This document shows positions 1 through 13,102 of a stretch of 64,000 bases of DNA, piece after piece. Location of the stretch: assembly GCA_022818135.1 (NCBI GenBank), contig JAFMSR010000016.1, forward strand, positions 8,102,324-8,166,323, in the 5' to 3' direction. The position numbers and the translations under genes were made by a program. The stretch is from Saxidomus purpurata. Lineage: Eukaryota; Mollusca; Bivalvia; Venerida; Veneridae. The notes below the pieces were generated by a model. It ran no database searches, had not been told where the DNA came from, and worked only from the letters and a program-made list of their open reading frames with translations. Numbering within the stretch: position 1 is the first letter of the stretch; each line of letters starts with the position of its first letter.

Positions 1-3000
1 TATTGCATGGTCTAACCTCGTACTACATTCAGCGAGTGTTTTCTCGGGGATGAATTTTAATAAATTCTTTTCCCGCATGAAGTAATGTGGCACCAGACGA
101 CTCTTAAAGCATTCCGCAGTTCTCTTCAGAAGTATCAATAAGCATTCTCCTGGTTTTGACTTCCAATAAGATTTGTCCAACTTCTCGCAAGCGTAAAAGA
201 AAATACTTCTCACAACAGAAGTTGGGAGTGGTATGCCTGTCAGCGTACTACCTACCAAAACCTTGAACACGAGAAAGCACTGTCTTTGTTTAGACGAAAT
301 AAAGCGGCAAATTTCTTTCTCAGCAGCAACAAAGGAATAACACCAATTGTGGTCCTCAAACGAAGTTACAAAATATACAGGATCATCAAGTACGTCCGCT
401 AATTTTGCATCTGGCAATATAGGAACCACATGACAGCCTTTTTCAACAACTGTATTGATCGTTCGCTGATCAGGAAAACCGTTTTCTCGAGAACGCCCTG
501 GCCATTCTTTTGCAACATCTGGCCATTCAGACTTGAAGCCAATGGCTTTATAGAAATCGCCGATACTTTCTGTATGTTTCGGAGGAAAAATATCATGAAG
601 GTAGTCATCATTTATTTCAAAAGTTTTCAAACATATTTTTTCCCCGTTCAAAGATATTGTCTGTCCTTTCCATAATAGCGGCTTTTTTGGGATCAGTAAA
701 ACCCGACCAACGACCGCTGCATTATTTTCAGCTATAAGATCAGTTGCTCCGGCTGATTCCATAGAATTAACAATCTCTGTATCATTTGGAGTCTGGAATA
801 TAGTTGTAGTTTGTGTCTGAAAGCACCCGTCTGCAGCATCTTCTTTCACTGATGGAAAAAATATGCTTATTTCTGGTCCTAAACTTTCAGATTTTACTTT
901 ACATGGCACCAATTTGCACATGACTGAACCAAACATTTCGTTGGCATAATCTTCTGCTTCAAATCGGCTTGGCACTAGAAGGTCTACAACCTCTGTACCT
1001 GAACTTTTGATTAAGTCCATTCGAAAAAGTTGCCTGAGTATGAGGTTCATATGCTGCACTGGGCACGTAATCATGCAGTGCTCTTCAGGCGTATACGGGA
1101 CCAAAGATTTCATAGTATCTCGTCTATCATGTAAACCTGAATATTCAAGGAAAATGACTGAACTTAACAAATACACAGATGAAAACCAAAATAAAATGTT
1201 TCACAAAAGCTACAAAAAGATATCGAGCATCAAGTGACACATTTTCATTATCTGTCATTAGATATATCAATTAAATTTAAAAATAAAACACTGCAATCTC
1301 CTATATAATGTTATCAAATACAAACATTATTACAAAAAAACTAGATTCAATATTCTTAATTTGGTTGATCAAGTCGACATTCCGAATCACAGAACAGAAA
1401 CCCCCATATCTTTTAAGCTGATATTGTCGTTCCATGTCAAAATTGAAATATAGCATACTTTTCAAAAGAGACTGTCTCCACTGTTTTGGGCGCAAGCTCA
1501 TATAATGTGATTCGCTAATGTGTCCAATGTAAATCACACTGTTGTCGTCTAATCGATCATTTTCGGCATCTGACTTCACACTTTCTCCTTAAATGAAATA
1601 ATGAAATATATAAATATACTGTGGATAGTTTAATGTGGCTGCGGTATATATAAAATGCACGCTTATCTAGTACATAACCATCAAGTTATACTGCCGTTTG
1701 AAATCTAAATGCATGAATTACCAGTTAAAATGCATAAATTACCAGTTAAAATAAGAAGAAGATTGTGTAACTTTTGTAATTTAAACAAATGATAAATAAT
1801 CGTAAACTATACTACATGTATTCAAACATATTGCGTTGGTCAATGCTAATTACCTGAAAGATCTTTTGGATACAGAATGGTTTCTCTTTGTCCAGTCAGT
1901 CCACCATATATAACAATCTGCATGTTTATCACGTTGGAAAGAGCTCTAAAGAAAAGCAAGTCATAATATTCCTTTTCTGGTCGTAAGACAGAATGGGAAC
2001 ATGCATGAAATTAAATCAATAAATATCGTCTTTTTCATTTTACACAACTTATTTATGAGTTCTCCTATTAATGTTAGCTTGTGTAAAATTTATGTATGGT
2101 ATTATTCGCCAAATCTGCTATAGCAATACTGAACAGTCAGCTTGAAGATATAAGACTCTGATTCGATCTCAACTTTGATAAGAAAATTAAAATCATTTTA
2201 TTACCTCGGCATGTTAATTACTATTACATGTAGATACATGATAGAAATAATGCAAACATATAGCATCATCGCGCAGCACGTATTAGTAACGACTACAACA
2301 TTCAGTCAAAGAGCTTGGTGAACGTATAATGCTTCAACAGTGGTGAGAACTTCAATAAGCTGCTTATAGCTTCCAATTCAATCCGCATTTGTATTATGTG
2401 TAAAATAATTATCATGCTGTATAATATACGAATAATTCCGTGAAAAGAGAAAGTATTTATGTAAACATTTAGATGGATAAAACCCCTTGAAAGTGTTAGG
2501 CAGTTTTGATACAAATATCGCTACAATTTATTTTACAATATTGAACAGTATGTTAAAAATATTTATTTTATTTTACTTTTTATTATTTAGACACGCAATC
2601 GTTATGAACATGACATTCATAACATATGTTACCTAAGAATAATGTGGTCACCCCATTCTCCATCTTTGCTCATTCTGGTAAGATATGATTCCCAGGTCTC
2701 CTCATCTGTAAGAAACATATACAATGGCGTCTCGTCGTCCTGAAAGTTCAGTTAAGTCGGATGATACAGGATGTCACGTTCAGTTGATTCATTTGATTCA
2801 AATGTTGTTCAATTGTATCTGAAACAGTCTGTTCATAGAGATTATATCGGAAGCTGCGAGAAACATGCCCCTGTGTTATGGTATTGTTGCAAATCAATGG
2901 GATGTTTAAGTTTTTAAACCTTTGTAATGATATGGTACATGTAAAGGCAAATCATGACATGAAATGATTTATTGACATGCAAAGGAGTATTTCTGACAGA

Positions 3001-5017
3001 CGTTTATCTCTTTCATAAAACGGGAAAATATCTGTTAGAAGGAAGTATTTTATGTAATTCTATCAATTTGACAAAAACAGATACTAACTGCGGTTGGATT
3101 TTTCATCAGGTGATTTACCGCTGACTGCCTTAGACTATACGTTGTGAAACTAAAGTCGCCACGGACACGCAGTTGGTCCACTATAGCGGCAAATAGACAG
3201 TTTCCGTCCGGGGACACATCATACGGCACCAGCTGTTTAGCTTCCATAACTTCTCTCATCTGCCTTATCATCGTGCCAAAGGACGCCATTGTTTGAACTT
3301 GGCCCCCGCAAGCTTAATAACGAGTAAATTATACAATTATTTGAATATCGTTATTTGATCTACATTAAACTTATTTCCGGTACAAGATACATGTTTTGAT
3401 AGATTGGTCTTACTGAGATTCATTGACAAAAGTCATAACTACGGTTTGGACTGTACTCTTTATGATCCCTTCATCAGTCGATGAAATAAAGATGTAGAAA
3501 AATCTTTATAAATTCCATCCGTGTAGGCAGAAGAAAAAACATCTCCGTATATTTCCATATACAATTAGTAGTATTTGAAAATCGTTATATGATCTACATT
3601 CAAATTATGTCCGGTATAAAGTCACAGCTACGGTTTGGACTGTACTCCGTTAGATCCCTTCATCAGTTTATGTAACAAAAACGTCTTTATTAATTCCATC
3701 TGTGTAGACAGAAGAAAAGCACATCTCTGTGCTTTCTATTAAGTATGAATTAATAAACAGCGAAACAGTTTCGGGTTAAAATGATTTAATTTTTTTATAG
3801 AAAATCAACCATGCGTAATAAGTCTCACCATGTTTAAGTATAGCCTCAACGATTTGTACTTTTTTTGGCTTTTCAGTCTGTATAAAATAGTCAGATTTTT
3901 ACTTTGATTATGTACTGGCTTATATCAAAAGGTGTTAATGAACATCATATCAAGCTCACTGTATATGTATTAATAATCATTATTGGTACTCATTACAGTA
4001 ATTATCTCATTCAAATTAGTCAGACATTAATTGTGTTATTTTGTAAACCTATGTAATAGCAGTCTAATAACTTACTTGAACACCTGCCGTTACTACTACC
4101 AGCTTCCAAACTCATGCCCTTGAAAGAAGTCAAGTATTTTTCCCCGAGTTTTTCATAGCACTGCATGCACGGCAATTCGAATGAGGGTACACCCATGACC
4201 TTTGAATACTCCAGGAATGCTGGTAGGTCATATCCTTTTTCTTTTGCTATGCTCGCAATCATACTTAGAGGTGAAATATCGAGGAAACATGTAAACATAT
4301 AAAGAGGAAACATGTTATGGTTTGTCCAATATTATGATGTACAGATGACATGATTTTGGCATATCGGATTGGCATTTCAGGTGATTTTACCCATTCCGGA
4401 AAATCGGTTTGACAATTTTTATGCATCTTGCTATCATTTATTTTCGAGATTTGATTTAATTTTAGTAAACCTATACTTCCCATTACATCTCAGATTAAAT
4501 AAGTTCTCTATAATTTAAAAGATCGATACTGTTTCGAAAAAATTTATTTAGACTTTACGACAGACACATAGACGAACTGATTCCTACCTGCTTTCTTCTT
4601 TAAAAGCCTCATAGCCCTGATCCTCTTCCTTTTGCCGGCATTGTAGCTTTGCCACGCTGACTGTCCGTGTGTTTTTAGCGCTTTATATTCTTGAATACGT
4701 GTTTTGTTTAGTATGAGAGGTAAAGAAACTAAATCCTCTTCGTTTAATGTCCATCCATATTCAACAAGTTCCAAATCGGTTTCTTCATGTTGAGGTAAAT
4801 GTGCTGCATTTTTATTTAAAGAAGTAAAATTGTCAGCACCAGGATGATCAAGTATATCAAACATGACCGGGCCATTTCTATTTCCCTTTGCAGGCATTTC
4901 ATAGGCATTTTCTTCTTCATTTTCACCATGAGAATCATTGAATTCGTTGACGAATAGCATATCTGGAAAGCCGGCTCTGGAAACTGTAGGAAGACTTTCG
5001 TCGCTTTCCGTGTCCAT
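1..5017 (-). CDS. OTU/Mab-21 fusion protein, copy 1 (3' end beyond window)
   Basis: Seven coding exons are visible, in transcript order: 5017-4588, about 4263-4076, 3312-3089, 2739-2633, 1945-1854, 1587-1459 and 1137-1 (runs off the edge). Phases agree from exon 2 onward. The N-terminal exon is acidic and then basic. Exon 3 holds the OTU nucleophile motif PDGNCLF and exon 6 the catalytic histidine motif SHYMSLRP, so a cysteine protease acting on ubiquitin-type substrates is likely. The last exon begins a Mab-21-like module (FKSEWPDVAKEW, then GCHVVP). It is open to the window edge, with no stop or frameshift seen. ATG at 5015-5017 has A at -3. Oddity: the exon-2 acceptor AG used by copy 2 is absent here, replaced by a repeat of AGGAAACATG; the nearest AG (4264-4265) gives a frame that does not fit the exon-1 donor. 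The copy may therefore be defective or spliced differently. Domain calls are firm; exact exon 2 is not. Confidence 0.72.
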
Positions 5018-5743
5018 GGTTTCTTTCGTGGTTATATCATCAAAAGTTCTGTCTGCTAATCATTCCGTGTCTTTGTTCTGTTGAAATAGAATTTGTGATT
5101 GTTTCGTATAGTATATTTCTTTGAATTAGCTTCTCCATCACCTAAAAGTGTTTTTATATTTATATTTATTATTATTTATTTTATTACATTTGCCATCAAA
5201 ATGTCGTAAGATTAGAAACACGTAAAGCAATTTCCCGCAAACATAGGAAAACCCTTAATATTCTTCCACATCACATGCAATACCGGTAATTTATTCCAAC
5301 AATTACGGATAATAACAAGTATTACTTTAAGTTGTGACTATAAGAATAAAAGTATATAAAATCACATAAAACACAACAATTCATTATACCGTAACAACTT
5401 GCGTACGAACTTTTTCAGTAATAATAGATTTTTTTAAATATTAACTATTTTATATAATTTCCTTACCACAGCGTCCTTATAAATGAAATAACCTTATGGT
5501 TAAAGATAACAATGTCTACTACATTTTATCAGTAACACCTGCTCGTAAGAGAGAGGTCGCAGAACTGACGAGAGTAAATGTGGAGGTGGATTAGTAAAAC
5601 AAACCAATAGAATTGGACCTTTCTCCAATAATCCATTCACACCTGTACACCAAATAAGACGATTGGACAAACACCATTATAATAAACATACAGATATACA
5701 TTGACGTGACATGCAGCGAAAAAAACCAAGAGCGCCGAATCTG

Positions 5744-5753
5744 ACGCATGCGC
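5744..5753. promoter_or_regulatory. NRF1-like palindrome, conserved in both duplicates
   Basis: ACGCATGCGC matches the NRF1 consensus GCGCATGCGC at nine of ten bases. It is kept at 20584-20593 in unit 2. It lies about 730 bases upstream of the copy-1 start codon, where a promoter or first noncoding exon could be. Conservation may only reflect recent duplication. Confidence 0.25.
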
Positions 5754-5908
5754 GCGGGTAACGGCTATTCGAACTATGGAACGCCAGACCGGACGGTCCA
5801 CTAAAATACTACCAAGGCAATGTATTTATATCGTTCATAATATTAGTGATTATAATAAAAGTGCAAAACAGAAACAACTCGAAATCGATACCAAATCGAA
5901 AGTAGACC

Positions 5909-6932
5909 ATTATGAGGATCTTACATGGCCTGCTGTGGAGGACTGGGTTGTTCCGACCAGAGGGAAAGCGGGGGGATAGGAGGAACCGAGCGAAGCGAGG
6001 TTCCGACTTCCCCCTGCTTTCCCGAGGGTCGGGACAACCCAGTCCTCCACAGCAGGCCATGCAAGATCCTTTTTCTTGCATACTTAATTTGATTTCATCG
6101 CAGTTTCTACGAGAAAACCGCTTAATAGGCCCTATTATGTTGAGCGGTAAATCAAAACTTCATGTTGATTAAATATAATTCCCTGCATGGAACCCCTTTG
6201 CGTAGGAAATTTGGTAGGTCACACGGAAACCACTGTTTATGTTCTACGCTAAAAACATAGTGCTTGATCGTATCTAAAACCGTACTTTATTACGTTGCGA
6301 AACAAAAAAAATAATTAAATCTAAACAGAAATTCTCCCGACCCCCCCCCCCCCCCCCAGTTTACTTGATTAGCACTATACCACCGACTTGATTTAATTAC
6401 TGGTTTTGTTTACACAGTGACTCATTCAGAGAAATGTTACGTCATTTACCGCCATTATTTGTTTTGAAAAACGTTTGAATGCAGGTATGTTCTTTGAAAT
6501 GTGAATAGATTCTGTTGCTATACATTTCTAAAATTTGATGCTCTTGCTTGTGACACCATAAAAAGCACCATTTCTTTTCGCAATCAACTCTCGCTTCAAA
6601 ACTACATGGATATTCGTTACCAACAATTTTCGTAATTTGAACCGTTACTGCGTACCCTGAAAATTCGAACCATTCCTAAAATGGCATTCCTACTTGAAAA
6701 ATATTTAAGTGTGTGCTTTCTTATCAGACCTTAGTTTACGTTTACGTAAAACATTACTGTCTTTCACATATAAACCGCTGTGAAACGTATCTCGGAAATA
6801 AAGTGTTCCAGGTAAAGTGTACACGAAGGTAGTCGAGTCAAGTGAGATGTACTTTCCCTAGGTAAAGTACAGACTGATCTTTTCCCTCCGCGTGCTGGGA
6901 TCCGCCAGTACTTTTCCGGGGGGTATGCAAAA
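5909..6932 (+). mobile_element. Nonautonomous foldback-type element (about 1 kb)
   Basis: Present in duplication unit 1 but missing from unit 2, where the empty site reads about GACCGTAGTAAGAG (near 20748). A second copy of the same family lies in reverse orientation at about 62115-62905. Both share the GAGGACTGGGTTGT end and the GTACTGGCGGATCC end. No open frame of note is present. A C-run of about 18 lies at 6340-6357 in this copy. Exact ends and target duplication are not resolved. Confidence 0.8.
5916..6072. repeat. Near-perfect 157-bp palindrome
   Basis: Two arms of about 75 bases read AGGATCTTACATGGCCTGC inward on both strands, with a handful of mismatches and the small central palindrome GAACCGAGCGAAGCGAGGTTC-like core. 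The related copy near 62.8 kb has only one arm, so the second arm was added in this copy. Confidence 0.85.
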
Positions 6933-7299
6933 AAGTAAGAGTTTAGTTTTGCTTTTTGCTAACATCAATCAAAGCGCTAAAGGCACTGAATGTGTGTGTC
7001 TCAAATCAAAGAGGGTTTGATGAGCTCTCGCCTACTTAAAGCGGAAATGAAAACAAGTAATGAAAAGTTGCAGACTCAATTCGAAACTGTTTTGCAAGAA
7101 AATGTCACTGTCAACATTATTATTAATATAATTCAGATTAATTCCTTTTCCCATAAGAAAAAAGCAAATTATTCTGTTACAACTTTTGCGATTTACAACT
7201 TAGATTAATCGCTCTCGATACTAACTTTAGATGGAATGAACCTCGAAGAGAGAGAAAGGTAATGCAAACATACATGTGTCTTGCCTACGACACTACCAC

Positions 7300-7390
7300 C
7301 TAGGCACTGGTGGGGATCGAACCCGGGACACTCCGATCCTGAGCCAAACACGCTATCCAACGGCGCCATTTGCGGTCCGCTATAACTGGT
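7300..7390 (-). mobile_element. tRNA-derived SINE head
   Basis: The minus strand reads a B-box-like GGTTCGATCCC preceded by an A-box-like TGGCGCCGTTGG. Shared with 21110-21195 in unit 2, so it predates the duplication. It lacks a clean cloverleaf and is not called a tRNA gene. Confidence 0.6.
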
Positions 7391-7984
7391 ATACATATGA
7401 TTATTGACTACGGTCGATTCCCAACAAATAATGACCTTAAATTTTGACCTTAAAATTAAATAAGACATCTTATCATTTTAGAAACCAAGACATCGTATTG
7501 ATTTTAGTTGGTAATCATAACCTAGGCCTACTTAAATTAAATGAAGGTCATCTACTGAATACAAAGTTCGAGCACATGCCCAACGGTATACCCAAATATT
7601 TCCTAGTTTATTACTATTCATGGTCATCATGATATATAACCCAAACATACATAACTGTCATTCAAATGTCATGGTCAGCATCCCTACTAAGCTTGTACTT
7701 CCTAGGCCTTAGCTTTGTTTTGTAGACCCAAGGTCGACCTTGACCTTTGACCAAAATATCTGTACGGTCTAGGAGTGGTCGTAACCAGCCTATCTATCGT
7801 GCTATATTATACATTCATAACCTGTCTAAAACAACAACTGAATGTTTAAATAACATATTATTATCTATCTTACTTAACATATTAGACTCTAGCAGTCTGG
7901 AAAATAAACCACCAATTTGTGTATGAATGAACCCTAGTTATTCGTGGCCAGGTACGAACCGACTAATAGTTATACTCAGAACAG

Positions 7985-9500
7985 ATAAACCCATTGATTT
8001 GATTTTATTAATGATATCTTTTAAAAAAGAAAATATTTTTGACACAAAATCAATATTTTAAATCATATCAACAGCAAAACCTATTCTTGTTTTTTCACTT
8101 GTCACAACTGTAATTTATAAATGTGAGCTGCGTTTATCTGTATTATTATTTAAGAGTGTTTCTTGTCGTAAAAAGGGGTGTAGAGTTGTAGTGACTAACG
8201 TCACACGCAACTAAAACTCGTACTTTCTTCCCTTTTCAAGAAATAGCAGAAAATCCTACATAAAATGGTCATTATTGGCTGGAGTTTTATGTCTGTTTAT
8301 GTCATTATTGGCTGGTGTTTTATGTCTGTTTATGTCATTTATGCCTGTACTAAAGCGACATACCTCCATTTCAAAACCGAAAGTAATAAAAAACTGACAT
8401 GTAATCAGTATGCCATCTTTGATATTGCATTGCGCATGTTTGTGCGGGCACATGAAGTGTGACACATACATTCAGAGGGTGTATTTTGTTTTACGATTGG
8501 GTTCGATTCCCATGGGCTGACCAACGAAAATTGCTAACAGTCTTTCGGATGAGACTAACAAACCAAGGTCCTTTGTATGGGTGCTATGCAAATGGCACGT
8601 ATAAGAACCAGGGGTGTCTCTGGAATTGGGACGCTTTCTGAACCTTGCACTATCCTACGAAACCTAAAATAACTAACCTCTTCTGGGGGCATTGGTCATA
8701 TGGGAAACTGGTATCAACAATAAAGCTCTAATATACATACATACATTACAAACGCATATACCAGTACTTATAACCTTTTAGATAGACCTGGTACACGTTA
8801 CTGTAACCTAGAGCAGGACAACATAATTCACATATTTCATGAAACTATACGGTTTAACTAGTACACGTACTACTGTTCAAAGTAATCATCATAACAAGAA
8901 AGGCATTATCAATGGACGTTGCTAAAGTTATACAGCAATTGACTTTTAAGACACCTAGAGATTTCCATTTTTAACCAGTGTCAAGGAAACTTGATGAAAG
9001 TATTTGATTCTACGACGTCAAATAATAGAAACACGTTTAAGATTATTAAGATGTCTTGTTTACCTGAATCATGTTCATCCTTATTAAATGCTAGTTTGTT
9101 ATGCTCGATCTTGTAAAAAAACCCTGTAATGTGGTCAAATAGTTACAAAAACAATAATTATAAGCATTTGAGATACTATACGTTGTAGCCTATCCCCACA
9201 GGTAAGCACGGTTGCTTTGATAATTTCTAGGATGTGTTTGAAATTGAGTAACAATGTCATTAAGACAATTAGAAGTCACAAATCATGTAAATGTCTTAGC
9301 ATGTCAGTCTTAATGTTCTCAAGCTCAAGTTAAACTGAATCATGCCCCCTAAATATGCACGTGTTTCTGTTAGCGTAGGCCTTTGAAGTAAGGTTTTATA
9401 CTTAATATACTAACTTTTGACTAAAAGGTAACTCGTGCCAAAGAGAAGAAATTGTGGTGATAATTCACGCTTCATGATGAATTGTTATAATTTCTGGTAC
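7985..9500. repeat. Dispersed repeat, copy A
   Basis: Sequence 7985-8475 plus 8755-8930 reappears at about 9765-10400, and 8755-9500 reappears at about 21680-22350. It includes short frames that end in the same AHEV-type residues but no supported gene. Confidence 0.7.
8493..8755 (+). mobile_element. tRNA-headed SINE with conserved core
   Basis: Contains a B-box-like GGTTCGATTCCC followed by CTTTCGGATGAGAC, a core block common in animal SINEs, and a 3' tail ending in ATACATACATACATT. The related sequence at about 10200-10230 is an empty site: flanks on both sides match it and the SINE is missing. Confidence 0.75.
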
Positions 9501-9764
9501 ATCTCCCTTAAAATTTGTGATGTTATGATTTGTGCTCATTCCAAAGGACGCAGCTTACATTCCATTTACGACGTGAAATTGTGACGTAGTCCGGTATAAT
9601 GTCACAGGATGGATCGAAACCAAACAATTGGGTAAAAGACTTTAAATTCTCCGGACTAATTTTATCACGATCACTCGTTAGTTTTCTTTTAGCGCGGGAA
9701 ATCACGTGATCAAAACAAACTGTATTCGTCCGCGTAGGAAAATAGTTATAAACAGAAGAGGAAA

Positions 9765-10400
9765 ACCCATTGATTTCCTTTAACTTATGATGTATTCTAT
9801 AAATTTTGATTTCAAATCATGTCAACAGCAGAACCTGTTGTTTTTGTTCTCACTTATATCGTATCTGCGTTCAATCTGCATGATTATATTAGAATGAAAT
9901 TGAGAGGTACTTCGGTTTTAAAAGTAGCGGTTTCTTGTCGGAATACTGGGAGTAGAGTTGTGGTGACTGACACCCAACTAAAAATTGTATTTTCTTCCTT
10001 TTTCAAGAAATAGCAGAAAATCCTACATAAAATGGTCATTAATATGCTGGCTTTTTATGCCTGTACTTAAATATAAATCGACTTACCTCCATTACAAAAC
10101 CGAAAGTAGTAAAAAACCGATATATAATCAGTATGCCATCCTTGATATTGCATTGCGCATGTCTGTGCTGGCACATGAAGTGTGACACATACATGTAGAG
10201 GGTTTATTTTGTTTTACCAACGTATAACAAGTACTTATCCCCTTTTAAATAGACCTGGTACACGTTACTGTAATCTAGAGCAGGACAACATAATTTACAT
10301 ACATCATGAAACTATACGGTTAAACTTATACATGTACTACTGTTCAAAGTAATCATCAGAACAAGACAGGCATTATCAATGAACATTGCTGCAAGACTAT
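9765..10400. repeat. Dispersed repeat, copy B
   Basis: Diverged direct repeat of 7985-8930 without the SINE. It gives the pre-insertion state of the SINE at 8493-8755. Confidence 0.7.
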
Positions 10401-10489
10401 TAGTTATAACACACTGTTTAGACTTAGAATTTATAGAAAGGGTCAAGCCGCTCAGCAAAGATGTTTAAGCTGGGGCTTTTAAGTTTAGG

Positions 10490-10860
<371 letters not shown>

Positions 10861-11019
10861 TTGTGCCGAACCAAAAATAAGTTGAAATAACAAATATAAT
10901 TCTGTATATAATCGCATGCAGGATAAAGGTTACTGTATTTCTAAAGCATCGCATAATCCATTATCATTTTCATGAAATATTACATTAAGAAATCAGCGGA
11001 GTATACTTCTACATAATTA

Positions 11020-11158
11020 TACAGTGTTATTTCAGTAAAGTCAACATTATATAGCGTCATTTCAGTAAAGTCTACATATCTAGCGTTATTTCAATAAAGT
11101 CTACATACATGGCATTATTTCCGTAAAGTCTACATATATGATATTATTTCAGTAAAGG
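11020..11158. repeat. 31-34-bp imperfect tandem repeat, about 5 copies
   Basis: Units centre on TTATTTCAGTAAAGTCTACAT and vary slightly in length. No coding potential is seen. Confidence 0.75.
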
Positions 11159-11229
11159 AGCTCAGAAATATACACGACCCAATACTGATATTTTGAATGA
11201 GTGTATAATTGCTATGAATAAGTATAAAC

Positions 11230-13102
11230 TAGAAATGTGTCCCTAGAACACGAATGCCACGAATTTCGGCCATACCTGCCACCTTTGCTATGCGCAGCAA
11301 CAAAGCCCCAGATGCACTTCTTTACACGCAACATTAGTGTAAGGTTTCATGACTCTATATTATATACCTTTGAAGTAAAGTGCTCCACAAGTTCAAAAAT
11401 GACCATTCGATTTATTCAAGGGCCCAAACTCCGCCTTAAAAGATCAAAACCTCAACCACAGGTGCACAACTTTACATCCTGAACAGCATTACTGTAACTT
11501 TTCATGACTCTATGACATACATCTTTGGAGTTACATGCAGCACAAACTCAACATGATCTGTTTACTATACCCTACATACTAAAAGTAACTAAGGGCCTTA
11601 ATTCTGGTAAAATCGGTTATAACAAAATTCCTTCCTTTATGATATTTTTCATCCGAAGCGTAAAGAAAGTATTGGTGATATCTACAAAGTCATACAAAAG
11701 TCACACCAAAAAGGTTCGTCTGTGACAGTCTGAATCAAGTCCTTTCAATAGTGTGCGAGAAGTTGGACACATAAGATCTTTTCACTGTATACACTTGTAT
11801 ACATGCAAATTGGGATTTCAAATTTACAACGCTTTATAATTTGGTAACGTATACATTGTTGTTTCAAAACTACAGAAATACTTTACAGGAACTTGTACTG
11901 GAATATTTTTATTTGATGATTCGCTCTTAAATATGTTAATTTCAACCAGTTCGAAGATCCTAATTTTTTCACCAAAATCTGAGGGCGAGCAGCTTTAATG
12001 CAGAGTCAGCTACTGGCAATGAAATTTCGCTTTAAAAACATTGGAAGCTTAGCTATTATTTTGATTGCAAGGAACAGTAATTAAAAAACCAGGATATTAA
12101 ATTCAAATACGTTCCCTTTTATTTATAAACACATGTAAAGTTAGCTATAATAGTTATTGTTGCTAACATAATAAACAAACATAGTTGAGACGAGTGCAGT
12201 AGCGATAATAATGATTAAATTTGCATAATTTTACTATATCACGCTAGAATTTGATATCCAATGTGGAAGGGGGAAAAAGTACAACAAAACAATTGTTAAC
12301 AAGGTCAGGGATCCTTTTGCATTAGACTGTCAATTTTCCAAAACTTACTTTTATCGAGTGTGGTTAATTTTAAAAGGTATCATTTAGGAAATAATAAGGC
12401 TCAGGCTATATTTCGATTGAGTTAACTTAAATGTTTTAGCATTTTAAGGTTTTAACTGGCACAATGAATGATGAGTTCTGTTGTATTTTTAAGGTAAAGT
12501 CAATCAATGTAGCTAGCATATATTAAAATACAATGTTGTCCACTTCCCTTTGCTAAAGTCGACATACTGACATACATAAAATAAATAGAATGTACAGAAA
12601 CAATCAAGCACCCCTTTTCATGTACACTTCTAATTATGTTTGATTTAAGTGTCTGTCTGGTTACATCACTATTTGGCAGTATCTACTCAGCTTTATAAAA
12701 TCATCTACCAGGAAGATGTTCAACGTCATACACAAGTAATTAAAATGTTTTGATTTATTTCCATCACACGAAAAGCACTGAAATTAACACTAAGACCGTA
12801 AGAACGCCACTCCACTAGGAATTAGTTAGTTTACTTTAGTAATCGATTTGCTTCTTTGATGCATCAACGTTCTTTCCATCTACATTTTGATTCCGACTTA
12901 CACGCCTATCGATTGTCCTTGCAACGTTCATTCTCAAAGTCCTTCTTTTTTTTAGGGGGGGGGGGGGGGGTGGTTAAACTCATTATTTATCTTGAATTGC
13001 TAGCAAACAATATCTATGTTAAAGTTAGTCATCAATACTTTTGTTGTACGCATAATATTACCTAAATAACAGTAGCTATACTATGTTGACTCTAGTATGT
13101 AT
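11230..13102. other. Intergenic, 3' side of OTU/Mab-21 copy 2
   Basis: About 1.9 kb without a supported gene. The left 500 bases look like a dispersed noncoding repeat (blocks around TTTCATGACTCTAT occur twice, and CAAGGGCCCAAACTCC resembles common bivalve repeat text). A G run lies at about 12955-12970. TTTATT at about 12754 could be a minus-strand polyadenylation signal for copy 2, unproven. Confidence 0.4.

Larger units (their letters stand above)
1..9700. repeat. Segmental duplication, unit 1 (partner about 14076-22480)
   Basis: Sequence from position 1 aligns with sequence from about 14076 through the gene and several kilobases of 5' flank. Matched pieces are 1-5908 with 14076-20750, 6933-7740 with 20751-21540, and 8755-9700 with 21680-22480. 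Breaks correspond to transposon insertions or deletions. Unit 1 begins outside the window. Confidence 0.9.

Noticed and set aside
399..611. A 70-residue minus-strand frame
   Set aside because: It is an out-of-frame shadow of the Mab-21 exon of OTU/Mab-21 copy 1.
1..1137. Copy 1 Mab-21 exon as a pseudogene because no long closed frame is seen
   Set aside because: Compared base by base with copy 2 no indel or stop was found. The frame simply runs off the left edge.
5776..6172. Small frames on both strands around the palindrome
   Set aside because: They arise from the foldback element and are not shared with the duplicated unit.
6990..7208. A 72-residue frame with a 70-residue counterpart at 20813-21025
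   Set aside because: The frame is kept after duplication, but most of the few differences change amino acids and no homology is recognised, as expected for neutral sequence.
7300..7390. tRNA gene on the minus strand
   Set aside because: A- and B-box-like blocks are present but acceptor and anticodon stems do not pair well, and the same block recurs. Treated as a SINE head.
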